DNA of 7,939 nt from positions 1 through 7,939 of the forward strand of contig DTXR01000109.1 in the NCBI GenBank assembly GCA_012962365.1, in the 5' to 3' direction. Of the stretch, positions 7,081-7,939 are shown piece after piece. Made by a program: the position numbers and the translations under genes. This DNA is from Chromatiaceae bacterium. GTDB lineage: Bacteria > Pseudomonadota > Gammaproteobacteria > Chromatiales > Chromatiaceae. Under the pieces are notes generated by a model. The model searched no databases and had not been told where the DNA came from. It saw nothing but the letters and a program-made list of their open reading frames with translations. Numbering within the stretch: the first letter of the stretch is position 1; the number at the start of each line of letters is the position of its first letter.

Positions 7081-7939
7081 CGGATCATCTCCTGTGCGAT
7101 TTCCCGCAGATAGCAGCCATAGCCTGTCTTGCCCAGCTCGGCGGCCAGTTCCAGCAGTTGTTCATCGTCGATCCACCCCATGCGCCAGGACACTTCTTCT
7201 GGACAACACACCTTCAGCCCCTGGCGGGTCTCAAGCGTCTGGATAAACTGCCCTGCATCCAGCAGGGAATCGTGGGTGCCCGTATCCAGCCAGGCCATGC
7301 CCCGGCCCAGCAGTTCCACCTTCAGTTCGCCATTGTCCAGGTAATGCCTGTTCACATCGGTGATCTCCAGCTCACCCCGCGGCGAGGGTCTGATATTCCG
7401 GGCAACGTCGACGACCTGGTTGTCGTAAAAGTACAGCCCGGTAACCGCGTATCTGGACTTGGGTTTGGGTGGCTTTTCCTCCAGACTCAGCGCGCGGAAG
7501 CGCTCATCGAACTCGACCACGCCGTAACGCTCGGGGTCATGCACGGGATAGGCAAACACGGTTGCCCCGCTCTCCCGCTGTGCCGCGTCCGTCAGCATGC
7601 TGCCAAAATCATGGCCGTAAAAGATATTGTCTCCCAGTACCAGGGCGCAGTTGTCATTACCGATGAATTTTTCTCCAATGAGAAAGGCCTGGGCCAGCCC
7701 TTCGGGCCGGGGCTGTTCCGCATATTCGATGGACATGCCCCATTGGCTGCCGTCTCCCAGCAGCTGGCGGAATAAAGGCAGGTCATGAGGCGTGGAAATA
7801 ATGAGTACTTCCCGTATGCCCCCGAGCATGAGGGTGCTCAGTGGGTAGTAGATCATGGGCTTGTCGTAAACCGGCAGCAGCTGCTTGGAAATACTGCGCG
7901 TTACCGGGTGCAGGCGGGTGCCGGAACCGCCGGCAAGGA
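7077..7939 (-). CDS. rmlA: Glucose-1-phosphate thymidylyltransferase, 5' end beyond right edge
   Basis: RmlA joins glucose-1-phosphate and dTTP to give dTDP-glucose, the committed step of dTDP-rhamnose synthesis, and is normally feedback-inhibited by dTDP-rhamnose. The frame is open to the window edge. It starts within the nucleotide-binding loop [20 protein letters not shown], followed by [18 protein letters not shown], so only about the first five residues (usually MKGII or similar) are missing. Other family blocks are [88 protein letters not shown] and [11 protein letters not shown]. The C-terminal part ends [18 protein letters not shown] and then a short helix region. Visible length is 287 residues, fitting the usual ~290. 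An internal Met at 7856 is not the start. The stop overlaps rmlC by ATGA. Also known as rfbA. Confidence 0.97.
   Translation of the reverse strand, partial: LAGGSGTRLHPVTRSISKQLLPVYDKPMIYYPLSTLMLGGIREVLIISTPHDLPLFRQLLGDGSQWGMSIEYAEQPRPEGLAQAFLIGEKFIGNDNCALVLGDNIFYGHDFGSMLTDAAQRESGATVFAYPVHDPERYGVVEFDERFRALSLEEKPPKPKSRYAVTGLYFYDNQVVDVARNIRPSPRGELEITDVNRHYLDNGELKVELLGRGMAWLDTGTHDSLLDAGQFIQTLETRQGLKVCCPEEVSWRMGWIDDEQLLELAAELGKTGYGCYLREIAQEMIR

Overview
The window is a single-strand block of cell-envelope genes. Every supported gene lies on the minus strand, so the block is read from the right edge to the left edge. It looks like the chromosome of a gram-negative gammaproteobacterium of moderately high GC. 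The evidence is a late lipid A acyltransferase, an MsbA-type lipid A flippase and an HldE-type heptose kinase, all closely resembling enterobacterial and pseudomonad proteins. The genus cannot be named from the sequence alone.

Layout in transcription order: (1) rmlA (5' end cut by the right edge), rmlC and rmlD, three of the four enzymes that make dTDP-L-rhamnose; rmlB is not visible and presumably lies to the right. (2) An LpxL/HtrB-type Kdo2-lipid A acyltransferase and msbA, which finish lipid A and flip the lipid A-core across the inner membrane. (3) A class I SAM-dependent methyltransferase and a small kinase-fold protein of the LPS-core/Kdo kinase type, neither with a known substrate. 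(4) An unrecognised outer-membrane beta-barrel protein with a clear signal peptide and a C-terminal Phe. (5) The N-terminal sugar-kinase part of hldE, cut by the left edge.

The genes from rmlA to the kinase are packed with 4-base ATGA/GTGA overlaps, a direct TGA-ATG abutment, or a 7-base gap, so they are probably one translationally coupled transcript. The only real gap (64 bases) lies before the beta-barrel gene, which also has a strong Shine-Dalgarno sequence of its own. There is no intergenic stretch over 300 bases and no RNA gene, CRISPR array, mobile element or clear terminator.

Together the genes cover rhamnose donor synthesis, lipid A acylation, lipid A-core export and heptose synthesis, with two probable core-modifying enzymes between them. 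Most of this is well-known biology. The least explained part is the methyltransferase-kinase-barrel trio between msbA and hldE. The kinase has Ser where the catalytic Asp is expected, and the barrel has no family I recognise.
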